From JAVBQO01 sp031548885 (lineage in GTDB: Bacteria; Patescibacteriota; Saccharimonadia; Saccharimonadales; Saccharimonadaceae), in assembly GCA_031548885.1 (NCBI GenBank), contig JAVBQO010000001.1:211235-275234 (forward strand): a stretch of 64,000 bases of DNA. Direction: 5' to 3'. A program made the position numbers and the translations under genes. This document shows, one piece after another, positions 8,055 to 16,957 of this stretch; position 1 is the first letter of the stretch, and every line of letters begins with the position of its first letter. The notes beneath the pieces are model-generated. The model did not search any database. It was given only the letters and a program-made list of their open reading frames with translations, and was not told the origin of the DNA.

Positions 8055-8849
8055 ATGTCCACCACATTTTTTGCTTTATACAAACGAAACTTTACCAGCG
8101 AAATGAAAAAGGTCGCGAGAAGTCTGCTGGGGATTTTGGTTTTCGCAGCAGTTTTGCCGATGCCGGCCAGCCTGATTGCGGACGAAGTTTTCGCAACCGC
8201 CTTGAACCAGCAAAATACCGTCGAGATTCGGCAGATTCCACCGCAAAAATCAAACGGGATTGACAGTCCTATTGGCGAAATCACCGAAAAACTTGCCACA
8301 GATACCGACCAAATGATCGCGGCATCAGGGCAAACAAAATCTCCAGCTCAAGTCAACCATCAGCCGTCTCGCGAAAATGCCACTTCCATTACCGCGCCAG
8401 CTCCGTCGCCAGCCGATTCCGTTGCGGCCGGCGTTCCATATTTTATTTCGATTCCGAGCATCGGTTTGAATTCGCAAATCGTAGGCGTCGGCTTGACCAC
8501 AGGCGGAAACGTCGACGTGCCCGGATCGGTCGTCGGATGGTGGAACGGCAGCGCATCGGCAGGATCACCTGGCGCAATGTTTTTGGACGGACACTCGCCC
8601 GGCGTGCTGGGTGGATTGGCGTCCGTGCCAGTTGGCGGCCAAATTTTCATCCAAGCTGGCGGTGGAATCACGGCAACGTACACCGTCGCGTCAGTCGAAG
8701 TAACCACGCTGGAATCGGTCAATATGCGCCGTGCGTTGTCGCCGATCAGCGGCGGCGCGGGCTTGAACATCATGACCTGCACCGGACAATACGATGCGGG
8801 ACGCGGCACATACAGCCACCGGCTGATCGTTTACGCCGTCAAAAGCTAA
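8055..8849 (+). CDS. Sortase family transpeptidase
   Basis: Sortases are membrane-anchored cysteine transpeptidases that cut a C-terminal sorting motif and join the protein to the envelope. This 264-residue protein has one hydrophobic segment (about 21-42), a variable Ser/Pro/Gln-rich linker to about 125, and a C-terminal sortase barrel with H180 (LDGHSPG), C242 (IMTCTG) and R256 (SHRLIVY), the full catalytic triad. The start at 8055 has a GGAGA site; an in-frame ATG at 8103 is the alternative. The class is probably D/E/F-like. Likely clients in the window are the two PNTGRR-ending proteins at 51.8-54 kb, an inference from the motif only. Confidence 0.92.
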   Translation: MSTTFFALYKRNFTSEMKKVARSLLGILVFAAVLPMPASLIADEVFATALNQQNTVEIRQIPPQKSNGIDSPIGEITEKLATDTDQMIAASGQTKSPAQVNHQPSRENATSITAPAPSPADSVAAGVPYFISIPSIGLNSQIVGVGLTTGGNVDVPGSVVGWWNGSASAGSPGAMFLDGHSPGVLGGLASVPVGGQIFIQAGGGITATYTVASVEVTTLESVNMRRALSPISGGAGLNIMTCTGQYDAGRGTYSHRLIVYAVKS

Positions 8850-8861
8850 CGCGGACTCCAA

Positions 8862-9389
8862 CTATTGATTTTGCCAGCGCGTTTGACTTTCGCGGATTGC
8901 AGCTTTGGCTTCGTCGATGTCGCCCCATTTTTCAACTTTGGTTGTGCCGGCTTTTTTCAAATCCTTGTAATGGCTAAAGTGAAATTCAATCTGTTTGATA
9001 AGTTGTTCCGGCAAGTCGGCCAACGTTTTAGCCTTACCGCCGGCATTGCGATCGTCGGCTGGAACCACGATAATCTTATCGTCAACTTCGCCGTCATCGA
9101 CAAATTTCATGACGCCCAAAACGCGTGCTTTCAAAAACACGCCGACCGGCAACGGATTTTCGGTAATAATCAACGCGTCCAATTCGTCGCCGTCTTCGTC
9201 GAGCGTCTGCGGAATGAAACCGTAATTCGTCGGTTTCGCAAAAATTTTCGGCTCGACGCGGTCAACTTCGAACACGCGCAGTTTGCGGTTCCACTCAACT
9301 TTATTATTGCTGCCCATCGGGATTTCGACGACAACATTAATCACGCCGCCGTCCACGTCGCCCGCATCTAGAACTTGATTCCAATCCAT
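8862..9389 (-). CDS. ppa: Inorganic pyrophosphatase, family I
   Basis: Soluble pyrophosphatase (175 residues) hydrolysing PPi to phosphate and so driving biosynthetic reactions. The family motif D-G-D-E-L-D is at 66-71, with further metal ligands in VPADDRN, and the length is standard. The ATG at 9389 is chosen because a GGAGGA site sits just upstream; a longer in-frame reading has no such signal. It is convergent with the sortase gene (12-base gap) and divergent from the phosphodiesterase gene. Confidence 0.96.
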   Translation of the reverse strand: MDWNQVLDAGDVDGGVINVVVEIPMGSNNKVEWNRKLRVFEVDRVEPKIFAKPTNYGFIPQTLDEDGDELDALIITENPLPVGVFLKARVLGVMKFVDDGEVDDKIIVVPADDRNAGGKAKTLADLPEQLIKQIEFHFSHYKDLKKAGTTKVEKWGDIDEAKAAIRESQTRWQNQ

Positions 9390-9434
9390 ATATTCCTCCG
9401 TTTTTTCGCAATGTTTCGCAACCATTTTAGCATG

Positions 9435-9440
9435 TATAAT
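9435..9440 (+). promoter_or_regulatory. Leaderless-type -10 box of the phosphodiesterase gene
   Basis: A perfect TATAAT ends six bases before the ATG at 9447, so the predicted transcription start falls on the A of the start codon. No good -35 is seen. Confidence 0.6.
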
Positions 9441-9446
9441 GGTGTC

Positions 9447-10157
9447 ATGTTAATTATCGGACATCGCGGCGCTGCTGGCGAAGCGCCGGAAAATACACTC
9501 GAAGCGATCGAGCGTGGTATTCGCGATGACGCCGACATGATTGAGTTTGATGTGCAGATGACGCGCGATTGCATCCCGATATTGTGCCACGATCCGCATC
9601 TGCGGCGAACGCACGGCAAAAATATTTGGATTTCGCAGCATTCATATGACAAACTTTGCGAAATCGTTGGCGCGTATCGACCGATTCCGACGCTGGACCA
9701 AGCACTGAAATTGTGTCGTGGCCAAGTTTTCGTCAATATCGAAATCAAAACATCGCGAAATATTAGCGACACGCTAAACGTGATTGCGAAACATTATAAG
9801 TCCAAAAAGTCCCAGTGTGAAGAATTGCTCATTTCATCGTTCAAAACCAAGGTTTTGTGCGAAATTCGCGACAACTGGCCGCACGCACAATTGGCGCTGC
9901 TGCACACAATAAATCCGCAAAAATTTATATTGTGGCACAAACGACTTAATCTGGCGGCCGTTGGATTTCATCGCCTGCACTATAACGCGTTTGCCACCAA
10001 AGTCGCGCATGATTTGGGACTGTTTACTTATCTTTACACCGTCAATCGCAACGACGCCGTCATCCGTGCCAACCGGCGCGACATCGACGCCGTCGTAACA
10101 AATTATCCAGCACGCATGGTCGCATTGGCTGCGAAATTAAACCGCGATATCGATTAA
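9447..10157 (+). CDS. Glycerophosphodiester phosphodiesterase
   Basis: A 236-residue GDPD-family TIM-barrel enzyme that hydrolyses glycerophosphodiesters to an alcohol and glycerol-3-phosphate. The N-terminal IGHRGA motif gives catalytic H6-R7, E33 and D35 (EFDVQ) bind the metal, and the second catalytic His48 is in CHDP. The start at 9447 is set by protein homology to the motif and by TATAAT six bases upstream; the longer in-frame ORF starting at 9375 would place the promoter inside the gene. It overlaps the convergent FKBP gene by a few bases. In a CPR cell it may recycle host or own lipid head groups. Confidence 0.93.
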   Translation: MLIIGHRGAAGEAPENTLEAIERGIRDDADMIEFDVQMTRDCIPILCHDPHLRRTHGKNIWISQHSYDKLCEIVGAYRPIPTLDQALKLCRGQVFVNIEIKTSRNISDTLNVIAKHYKSKKSQCEELLISSFKTKVLCEIRDNWPHAQLALLHTINPQKFILWHKRLNLAAVGFHRLHYNAFATKVAHDLGLFTYLYTVNRNDAVIRANRRDIDAVVTNYPARMVALAAKLNRDID

Positions 10158-10783
10158 GATTTCGGTGTCGTCGCCGTGACTTCGACCACGAATTTCAGTG
10201 GCGTATCGGGCGCAATTGTTGTGCCGCTGCCTTGTGCGCCGTACGCTTGGTCGGACGGGATTGTCAACTCGTAAACGCCACCAACTTTCACGCCAACCAG
10301 GCCTTTGCCCCAACCTTCGATCACCCGCGAAAGCGAGAAGCTAACCGGCGTCGCATCGCTGCCGTCGGATTTTGTGCTGTCGAAAATCTTGCCGTCTGGC
10401 GTCCAGCCGGTATAATTCGCCGCGATCGTCGCGCCATCGGTCACTTCGTCGCCGTCACCTTCTTTGAGTGTTTCGACTTTTAGATCCGTCACGCCGGCGG
10501 CGTCAAACGTGCCGATTTCCGACTCATAACCCGGCAGAATTTGCAGTTTCGCCAAACGCTCAATCTCTTGCTTCTGCTGCGCCTCTAGCTGTTTTTGGTA
10601 TTCCTCCAACTGCCTATCTTGCGCAATTCGCTGCGGATTCGCGTCCGGATTATTATTAGCAATAATCACCACGATGAACGTCGTGATTGTCCCAATCGCC
10701 ATGACCAACGCAATTATCCAAATCGCAATTCGCTGCCAATTTTTCGTCGATGAATCGTATTTTGATTTCTTTTTTTCCGCCAT
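10154..10783 (-). CDS. Membrane-anchored FKBP-type peptidyl-prolyl isomerase
   Basis: A 209-residue protein: short basic N-terminus, one membrane segment (about 18-40), a Gln/Glu-rich coiled linker (about 48-80) and a C-terminal FKBP domain (about 105-209) with the NYTGW, GKIFDST, VIEGWGKGLVG and IPSDQAYG blocks. It should catalyse prolyl cis-trans isomerisation on the outer face of the membrane and help secreted proteins fold. The ATG at 10783 has a GAGGAAT site. It stands alone, convergent with the phosphodiesterase gene. Confidence 0.93.
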   Translation of the reverse strand: MAEKKKSKYDSSTKNWQRIAIWIIALVMAIGTITTFIVVIIANNNPDANPQRIAQDRQLEEYQKQLEAQQKQEIERLAKLQILPGYESEIGTFDAAGVTDLKVETLKEGDGDEVTDGATIAANYTGWTPDGKIFDSTKSDGSDATPVSFSLSRVIEGWGKGLVGVKVGGVYELTIPSDQAYGAQGSGTTIAPDTPLKFVVEVTATTPKS

Positions 10784-10810
10784 ATTCCTCCTCAATTCTG
10801 TTCAATTATA

Positions 10811-12592
10811 TCACGCCGCGATGTCAAATTTTTTAAGTCGCTTTTTCGCCGTTTCCGTCGCGCCATTTTGCAATTCCAACAACTCCGCGTAAATGCCGCC
10901 CGTTTGCGAAAGCTTATCCGGCGATCCAACTTCATCGATTCGTCCGTTTTTGATCGTCACAATTCGATCAACATTCGCAATCGTCGACAATCGGTGCGCG
11001 ATGATAAGCGTCGTGCGATTTTTCATCAATCGGTCCAACGCTTGCTGCACCAAATGTTCGGATTTGGAATCCAACGACGACGTAGCCTCGTCCAAAATCA
11101 GAATCGGCGCGTCCTTCAAAATCGCCCGCGCCACGGCAATTCGTTGTTTTTGTCCGCCCGATAATTTCAAACCGCGTTCGCCGATTTTCGTGTCGTAGCC
11201 GTGTTCAAATTTCGTGATAAATTCGTGCGCGTTGGCCATTTTCGCAGCTTTCGCAATTTCGTCATTCGTCGCGTTCGGTCGTGAATACGCGATGTTTTCG
11301 CGAATCGTGCCGCTAAACAATGCCGGTTCTTGGAACACGACACCGATGTTTTTTCGCAAGGATTCGTTCGTAATTTTCGCGATATTTTGGCCGTCGATTT
11401 CGATTTCACCTGAAGTTGGATTGTATAATCGCAGCAACAAACTCGTGATCGTCGTTTTGCCACCGCCCGATTCGCCGACGAACGCGACCTTTTCACCTTT
11501 GCCGACATCGAACGAAATCTTTCGCAAAACTTGCTCTTTTTCTTCGTAGCTAAACGCCACGTCATTGTACGAAATTTTCGCGTCGTTGATTTTCAAATCT
11601 TTGGCGTTTTTCGCGTCATGCGTTTCCGATTTTTCGTCCATGACTTTGAAATAATCACGGCTGCCCGCCACCGCGCGTTGGGCAAAATCAACGATAAAGC
11701 TCATACCAAAAATCGGTTGCCGCGCGATATTCACCAATTGAATCAACAAAACCATCACGCCGATCGTGAACGTTCCATTCGCCGTTTGGATGAAAATAAT
11801 TGCAAAAATTGCGAAGAAAATCACGTTCAAAACGATGCGGCGCGCGACGTCCATTTTGTGCCAATAATTGGATTGTTTTTTCGTGATTCCGATCACGCGG
11901 CCGAAATGATTTGCGAAAGATTTTAGCTCGGTTTTTTCTGTCACGAAACTTTTGACGACGCGAATTTGTCCAACAACTTCGGCGAATCGGCCCGACGCGG
12001 TATCGATTTGCTCGTTTTTCTCGCCTTCCCATTTTTGCCATTTTTTCGACGTGATCGTCGTCAACCACAAAAATATCGGATAAATCGCGATCAACAACAC
12101 CGCCAACCACCAACTATAAAACGCCGTAATCGCGAAAATCATGACCAGCGTCAACAACATTTGGAAAAAGTTATTCGCAAACATATTCAGGAAATTCGTG
12201 ATTTCCGTGATCGTGCGATTCAATCGGTTAATAATTGTGCCAGTTAATTCTTCGTCGAAATATTTTTGCGGCAACGACAGCAGATGTTTGTAATAATCGT
12301 CCGACAATTTCGCGCGCAATCTTACCGCCATTTGGTCGCCCAAATATCCGGAAATATTGGTGAAAAATGTACCGAGCAGATCGACAACCAACAACGCAAC
12401 CGCCAACCAAATCGCCGTCGAAATTTGAGCATTTCCGGTGTCGATCGCGCCGACGATATAATCCGTCGCCGATTTGATGATGAACGGTGTCGCCAGGCCG
12501 AGCGCCGCGATCACGATACTGAAAATTATGATCGCTAAATAATACGGCCATAGATTTTTCGAAACGGCGAGAATTCGCAAAAGCGGCTTCAT
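10811..12592 (-). CDS. ABC exporter, fused membrane and ATPase domains
   Basis: A 593-residue half-transporter of the MsbA/MDR type: six membrane segments (about 15-310) followed by an ATPase domain with Walker A GESGGGKTT (373-381), signature LSGGQ (477-481), Walker B ILILDE (497-502) and an H-loop in IIAHRLS. Such proteins act as homodimers and export lipids, peptides or drugs. It starts one base after the pheT stop and is the last gene of the ten-gene pheS operon. The substrate cannot be read from sequence. Confidence 0.93.
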   Translation of the reverse strand: MKPLLRILAVSKNLWPYYLAIIIFSIVIAALGLATPFIIKSATDYIVGAIDTGNAQISTAIWLAVALLVVDLLGTFFTNISGYLGDQMAVRLRAKLSDDYYKHLLSLPQKYFDEELTGTIINRLNRTITEITNFLNMFANNFFQMLLTLVMIFAITAFYSWWLAVLLIAIYPIFLWLTTITSKKWQKWEGEKNEQIDTASGRFAEVVGQIRVVKSFVTEKTELKSFANHFGRVIGITKKQSNYWHKMDVARRIVLNVIFFAIFAIIFIQTANGTFTIGVMVLLIQLVNIARQPIFGMSFIVDFAQRAVAGSRDYFKVMDEKSETHDAKNAKDLKINDAKISYNDVAFSYEEKEQVLRKISFDVGKGEKVAFVGESGGGKTTITSLLLRLYNPTSGEIEIDGQNIAKITNESLRKNIGVVFQEPALFSGTIRENIAYSRPNATNDEIAKAAKMANAHEFITKFEHGYDTKIGERGLKLSGGQKQRIAVARAILKDAPILILDEATSSLDSKSEHLVQQALDRLMKNRTTLIIAHRLSTIANVDRIVTIKNGRIDEVGSPDKLSQTGGIYAELLELQNGATETAKKRLKKFDIAA

Positions 12593-15094
12593 CTATATAA
12601 CTTTCGCGCCGGTTCTTTCGCAAACCGCATCGGCAATCCACGACACAATCTCGGCCGACTCTTCGCCAGTCAACGTGCGCTCGTGATTGTTGAGTTTGAC
12701 GCGAATCGTAACGTTTTTCGTGTCGCTGTCTTCTTTTGCAAAAATATCGAGCGGCTCAAGTTCCCATTCAAATTTTTGCGAAATTTCGGCGATATTTTCG
12801 CGCATTGCGTTTTGGGCGTCACCCAAGATGTCGGCGTATTTTACGTTTTTCGCAACCTGGAAACAGACGTCTTTTTCGGTTCCCGGGAATTTCGACATTG
12901 CGAAATATTCGGGCGCAGATTTTGCGAAAACTGCGAAAAGCGCGTCAAGACTAATTTCGAACCCCGCCGTATAATCCGGTAATTTCAAAGCTTTTCGTAC
13001 GCTGGAACGGAATTCGCCAATCGCGCCTAACTTTTCATCGCCAAGCATAACGAGCGCCGAGCGTTTCGGCTCATACATCGCCGCTGCGTTGGTTTCGCCA
13101 GCATTTTCCGGTAACAGTTCGTACGACAGTTGCGAAGCCAAATCGCCCAGCGCAAATTCCAGCATTTGTTTCGCGTCGTAATACGCGCTGCCGGATTTTT
13201 TTGCATCAGTCATGACCAACGCCAAACGATTCATTTCCAACGGAACGGCGTTTTCGTCCGGGTCCATGTGTGGTTTTTCGTGAACTTTATTGATTTCGAA
13301 CAATGCGAAATTGTCGAATTTTTGACGCACGTTCATGTGGATTTTGTCCAACAAACTCGGCGTCAAACTAATCCGATAATATTGCAAATCCGGCGAAATT
13401 GCGTTCGTAATGCGAAATGCATTTTCCGGATTTTGGCCGACCTTTTTCAGCAAATCACCGTGCACAAAACTGTACGACAGAATCTCATTCGCACCGGCGC
13501 GAACCAATTTCGCACGCAAATTTTCGCGCATTCGATCGAAATCCGACGGCGAAACAGCCGTGAAATCACGATTCGGCAAAGTTGGCGCGATATTATCAAA
13601 TCCGTTAATTTTGCCAATCTCCTCGATCACATCTTCGTCGATATTGATGTCGGTTCGCCACCACGGCGTCGCGCATCTCAAAACGTCATCTTCGATCGCA
13701 ACATTTTCGAATTCGACATTTCGCAAAGTTTTTTCGATAATCTCCGCACCGAAATCTTCACCCAAAACGTCTGCGAATTTCTTGGTCGGAATCTCAAACG
13801 TCTGCGAAGGTTTTTTCAACGCCCGTTCGTCGACAATTTCCGACGCAATTTCGGCGCCCGTCTGATCGCACAACATTCGCGCCGCGCTGGCCAGAACTGG
13901 CGCGGTCAATTCCGCTGGCTGGCCTTTCGTGAAACGCGTGATTGCTTCGGAAAAAATCCCGTGGCGCATTTGCGTGTTTCGCAAAGCATAGAGGTCGAAC
14001 GTCGCGCTTTCCAGCATGATGTTTTTCGTGTTGGAATCGATTTCCGTTTCCGCGCCGCCCATAGCGCCAGCTAGCGCCACCGGTTTTTCGCTGGCACAGA
14101 TCAGAATATCGTTGTCGGATAATTCGATTTCGCGTTTGTCGATCAACGTCATTTTTTCGCCATTTTTCGCATTTCGCACATTGATTTCCAAATCCGGCGA
14201 AATCTTCGCAAGCTTGTCATAATCAAACGCGTGCAAAGGTTGGCCGGTAACGAGCATCAAATAATTCGTGATATCGACGGCGGCCGAAATCGGACGCATG
14301 CCGCTTCGCGCCAGATACGATTGGATCAAAACGGGCGATTTCGCAAAGCCGTCAACGCCCTTCAAAACAATCGCTTCGTAACGCGCACAAATTTCCGGAT
14401 TCACAATATTCACCGTGGGTTTTCGCAAATCCGCGGTTTTGTTCAAAACTGGTTCGAGCGCCGTGTACCAGGTCGGGCTTTTGAACTCTTTGCCTTGGAT
14501 CGCGGCAATTTCGCGCGCCAAGCCGATCAAGCCGAAACAATCTGGCCGATGTGTTAGCGATTTGTTTTCGATACCCAGCAAATAATCGTCGAGTTCATAC
14601 AATTTCGCAAACGAATCGCCCGGTTTCGCGTCCAAATCGATCTCCAAAATGCCGTCATGTTCGTCGCCGAGGCCAAGTTCGCGCATCGACGCAATCATGC
14701 CGTTGCTCATATGACCACGCAATTTTCGCGCGCCCAACACGAACGGTTCCGCAGTGCCGTACGTTTCCGGCACGACCGAATTCGGCGGCAACCACGCGAT
14801 CAAATTCGCATCCAATATGTTCGGTGCGCCACAGACGATTTGGATAAAGCCGTTTTCGTCGCGTTCGACGTCTTTGCGAACGCCGCCATCGTCGATTTTG
14901 CACAGATTCAAATGGTCGGAATCCGGCACCGGCGCAGCCGAAACGACTTTCGCAATGATGACGTCTTTGTATTTTTCGTGCAAATTCACGACTTCTTCGA
15001 TTTCGACCAAACGTGCGCCGACTAATGTTGCCAATTCGTCAATTGGTACATCAATTTGGGTGAATTTTTTGAGCCAGTTTACGGATATAATCAT
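12593..15094 (-). CDS. pheT: Phenylalanyl-tRNA synthetase, beta subunit
   Basis: The 833-residue beta chain of PheRS, which with the alpha chain charges tRNA-Phe. The domain order is normal: N-terminal domain, EMAP-like tRNA-binding domain (about 40-150), B3/B4 editing domain (about 215-390), B5 domain, catalytic-like core and C-terminal FDX-ACB anticodon-binding domain (about 745-833). It overlaps the upstream MazG-like gene by one base (TAATG). In most bacteria pheS and pheT are adjacent; here seven genes lie between them. I count 17 copies of the TTTCGCA/TGCGAAA heptamer in this gene alone, about one per 150 bases. Confidence 0.96.
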   Translation of the reverse strand: MIISVNWLKKFTQIDVPIDELATLVGARLVEIEEVVNLHEKYKDVIIAKVVSAAPVPDSDHLNLCKIDDGGVRKDVERDENGFIQIVCGAPNILDANLIAWLPPNSVVPETYGTAEPFVLGARKLRGHMSNGMIASMRELGLGDEHDGILEIDLDAKPGDSFAKLYELDDYLLGIENKSLTHRPDCFGLIGLAREIAAIQGKEFKSPTWYTALEPVLNKTADLRKPTVNIVNPEICARYEAIVLKGVDGFAKSPVLIQSYLARSGMRPISAAVDITNYLMLVTGQPLHAFDYDKLAKISPDLEINVRNAKNGEKMTLIDKREIELSDNDILICASEKPVALAGAMGGAETEIDSNTKNIMLESATFDLYALRNTQMRHGIFSEAITRFTKGQPAELTAPVLASAARMLCDQTGAEIASEIVDERALKKPSQTFEIPTKKFADVLGEDFGAEIIEKTLRNVEFENVAIEDDVLRCATPWWRTDINIDEDVIEEIGKINGFDNIAPTLPNRDFTAVSPSDFDRMRENLRAKLVRAGANEILSYSFVHGDLLKKVGQNPENAFRITNAISPDLQYYRISLTPSLLDKIHMNVRQKFDNFALFEINKVHEKPHMDPDENAVPLEMNRLALVMTDAKKSGSAYYDAKQMLEFALGDLASQLSYELLPENAGETNAAAMYEPKRSALVMLGDEKLGAIGEFRSSVRKALKLPDYTAGFEISLDALFAVFAKSAPEYFAMSKFPGTEKDVCFQVAKNVKYADILGDAQNAMRENIAEISQKFEWELEPLDIFAKEDSDTKNVTIRVKLNNHERTLTGEESAEIVSWIADAVCERTGAKVI

Positions 15095-15429
15095 TACTTT
15101 TTCTCCTTTGTGTATCCGTCGATTCGTTCGTTCAAATCGCGCATCGCTTTCGCAAACGCCGTCTCCAAATCAACATCAACTTTGTTCGCAATCACCAAAA
15201 TACTCCACAAGCAATCCGACAATTCGTGCGCCAATAATTCGTCAACGTTTTCGGGGCCGCGACGCAGATTATTTTTTACCATGATAAGTTTCGACAAATC
15301 CCCGACATCTTTTACGAAACCCGACATTCTTTCGGTCGTACCCCAGACTTTGTGTCCGTCAATGATCTGCAGCTCGTCGTAATGTTTTTCCACGTCGAGC
15401 GCCATTTTTCGCATTTCGTCAAACTTCAT
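15094..15429 (-). CDS. MazG-like nucleotide pyrophosphohydrolase, copy 1
   Basis: A 111-residue all-helical protein resembling the MazG/dUTPase-like NTP pyrophosphohydrolases that remove unwanted nucleotides. The acidic metal-binding pattern is recognisable as VGDLSKL and, about 35 residues later, HELSDCLWSI, corresponding to the ExxE and ExxD helices; the first motif has Asp where Glu is usual. It is about 45% identical by eye to the gene just upstream, so the two are a tandem duplication. It overlaps pheT by one base and the upstream copy by four. The substrate is unknown. Confidence 0.75.
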   Translation of the reverse strand: MKFDEMRKMALDVEKHYDELQIIDGHKVWGTTERMSGFVKDVGDLSKLIMVKNNLRRGPENVDELLAHELSDCLWSILVIANKVDVDLETAFAKAMRDLNERIDGYTKEKK

Positions 15430-15755
15430 TTTGTCTCCATCTTTTTCGCAATTGATTTATCCAAATATTTCATCGTGCGCTCAAACTCTGACCGTAGATC
15501 AATTTTGTAAATATCGGCAAAAACGAATAAACTCCACAGACAATCCGATAATTCGTGACCAATTTTCGAATCGACATTTTCCGCCGGCCGAACACCGTTT
15601 TTCGCAGTCATGAGTTTCATCAAATCACCGACGTCGCCAACGAACCCCATCGCGTAATCATTCTCAGTCCAGACTTTTCCGTCTCTGACCAAATTAAGGT
15701 CGTCGTATTTTTTACGAATCTCCAACGCGCGTTTTTGCATTTCGTCAAACGTCAT
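15426..15755 (-). CDS. MazG-like nucleotide pyrophosphohydrolase, copy 2
   Basis: A 109-residue paralogue of the downstream gene, sharing the FDEM start, the KVW segment, GDVGDLMKL and HELSDCLWSL. The conserved acidic residues of the two metal-binding helices are present in both copies, so both are probably active or both have diverged together. It overlaps its neighbours on both sides by ATGA, showing tight translational coupling. A two-copy head-to-tail arrangement could give a heterodimer or two nucleotide specificities; the sequence does not decide. Confidence 0.75.
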   Translation of the reverse strand: MTFDEMQKRALEIRKKYDDLNLVRDGKVWTENDYAMGFVGDVGDLMKLMTAKNGVRPAENVDSKIGHELSDCLWSLFVFADIYKIDLRSEFERTMKYLDKSIAKKMETK

Positions 15756-16078
15756 AGTTCGTCCTCCTCAATCAACGGGTAAATATCAAAAGCAACTTCT
15801 TCGTATGGATGCGCCGCTTTCATCATTTCGATTGCGCGTTTCGCAAATTTTCTTTCGCACGTGACCTCGATGCGCTCTTCGGCGGTTTTCGCAAATTCGC
15901 CGCGTTCGCCAATATGTGGATTAGCGATTTCGGACGGCAAATATCGGCCAAACCCCTGCGAAGAAAAACTGCAGTACGAATATTCGCCCAATTCGCCTGC
16001 GTGAGCATCGCCGAGTGCGCGGCGGATTTCGTCGGCATTTTCAGATGGTGCGAAAGTTACGATTTTGACGCGACTCAT
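15752..16078 (-). CDS. YqfO/Nif3-insert (PII/CutA-like) domain protein
   Basis: A stand-alone 108-residue protein matching the small PII-like domain that is inserted in YqfO/Nif3 proteins. The hallmark is the C-terminal HPYEEVAFDIYPL block; the N-terminal KIVTFAPSENADEIRRAL and the GEYSYCSF segment also fit. Such domains form trimers like CutA and PII and may bind a metal or small ligand; the function is not established. It overlaps both neighbours by four bases inside the pheS-pheT operon. Confidence 0.85.
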   Translation of the reverse strand: MSRVKIVTFAPSENADEIRRALGDAHAGELGEYSYCSFSSQGFGRYLPSEIANPHIGERGEFAKTAEERIEVTCERKFAKRAIEMMKAAHPYEEVAFDIYPLIEEDEL

Positions 16079-16407
16079 TTTTTAATCCTTACAAAAATCA
16101 TCTCATTCTCAATATCACTTTTGTTCTCGATCCGATGCTGTACGTTCGCAGGAAAGACAAATGCGTCGCCGTCCGCATACATATATTCGCCGTCTTCATC
16201 CGAAACAATTCCGGCACCGTGCAAAACGTACATAATCTCGACAATTTCGTCATGTTCATGCCAATCAAATGCACCACCAACCGATAGAAATCCGTGCGTG
16301 ATTGCGTCCAAGTTTTCGCAATCATTAGAATTCGCCAAAACTTTTCGCGCACCAGCGCCACCATGCGCAGATTCTTTCGCAATGTTTTCGCGTTTAATTA
16401 TTTTCAT
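16075..16407 (-). CDS. Cupin-fold protein
   Basis: A 110-residue single-domain cupin. The first metal motif is seen as F-D-W-H50-E-H52-D-E-I-V-E57 and the second as F-V-F-P-A-N-V-Q-H-R-I-E-N, which together usually bind one transition metal. The ATG at 16407 is chosen because it gives a complete cupin and a short overlap with the Nudix gene upstream; the longer in-frame reading has a non-conserved basic extension. Sugar-phosphate isomerases, dioxygenases and binding proteins share this fold, so the role is open. Confidence 0.8.
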   Translation of the reverse strand: MKIIKRENIAKESAHGGAGARKVLANSNDCENLDAITHGFLSVGGAFDWHEHDEIVEIMYVLHGAGIVSDEDGEYMYADGDAFVFPANVQHRIENKSDIENEMIFVRIKK

Positions 16408-16957
16408 TCTGCAACTCCCAAAACCGCTCCGCAATCTCGACACTCGCCAACATTCCAACCAAATATTTGCCTGGATTGTTCGCAATTTCTTCTTTCAAAT
16501 CACTTATCTTGATCCATTGCAACGCCTCGACTTCGCTCTCCTGTGGAACAAATTTGTCGATTGGCCAATTGATAATAGCCGCGTACCATTGGTCAAAAAA
16601 ATTATACTCTCCACGTACGCGAACTTTATCGAGTTTTGAATACGATTCAAGTTTCACTCCAACTTCCTCTTCGGCCTCTTTCTCGATGTTAGCTTCGTAG
16701 CTTTCGCCTTCGTCAACCGTTCCGGCGACCGACGGCCCCCACTTACCCGGGTCGTGTTTTTTGGTAAATTTACGCTGAGCAATCAACGCTTCACCTTGAC
16801 TATTCAGTATCCAGAGCGCAGAAACACGGTAGATATCACTTGTCAAAATATCATCGTGATACTTATGCCCGATAACTTGATCATTATCATCGACAATGAT
16901 CTGGCGAGGCTTCGAACTGTGGTCAATCCGTGGTTGGCTTTTTAGTATTTTGCTCAC
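16394..16957 (-). CDS. Nudix hydrolase (IPP isomerase/MutT-like)
   Basis: A 187-residue Nudix protein. The Nudix box runs from about G79 to G100 (G-T-V-D-E-G-E ... E-K-E-A-E-E-E-V-G), with Lys in place of the usual Arg before the catalytic Glu. The N-terminal extension and the RVSALWILNSQGEALIAQR segment recall the IPP-isomerase-like branch, some members of which hydrolyse nucleotide sugars or damaged nucleotides. It overlaps the SGNH gene by four bases. It fits the nucleotide clean-up theme of this operon, with two MazG-like proteins nearby. Confidence 0.88.
   Translation of the reverse strand: MSKILKSQPRIDHSSKPRQIIVDDNDQVIGHKYHDDILTSDIYRVSALWILNSQGEALIAQRKFTKKHDPGKWGPSVAGTVDEGESYEANIEKEAEEEVGVKLESYSKLDKVRVRGEYNFFDQWYAAIINWPIDKFVPQESEVEALQWIKISDLKEEIANNPGKYLVGMLASVEIAERFWELQNENN

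Noticed and set aside
13130..14074. A 314-codon open frame antisense to pheT
   Set aside because: Protein is Arg/Phe/His-rich nonsense composition, has no ribosome site or promoter, and mirrors the codon bias of pheT.
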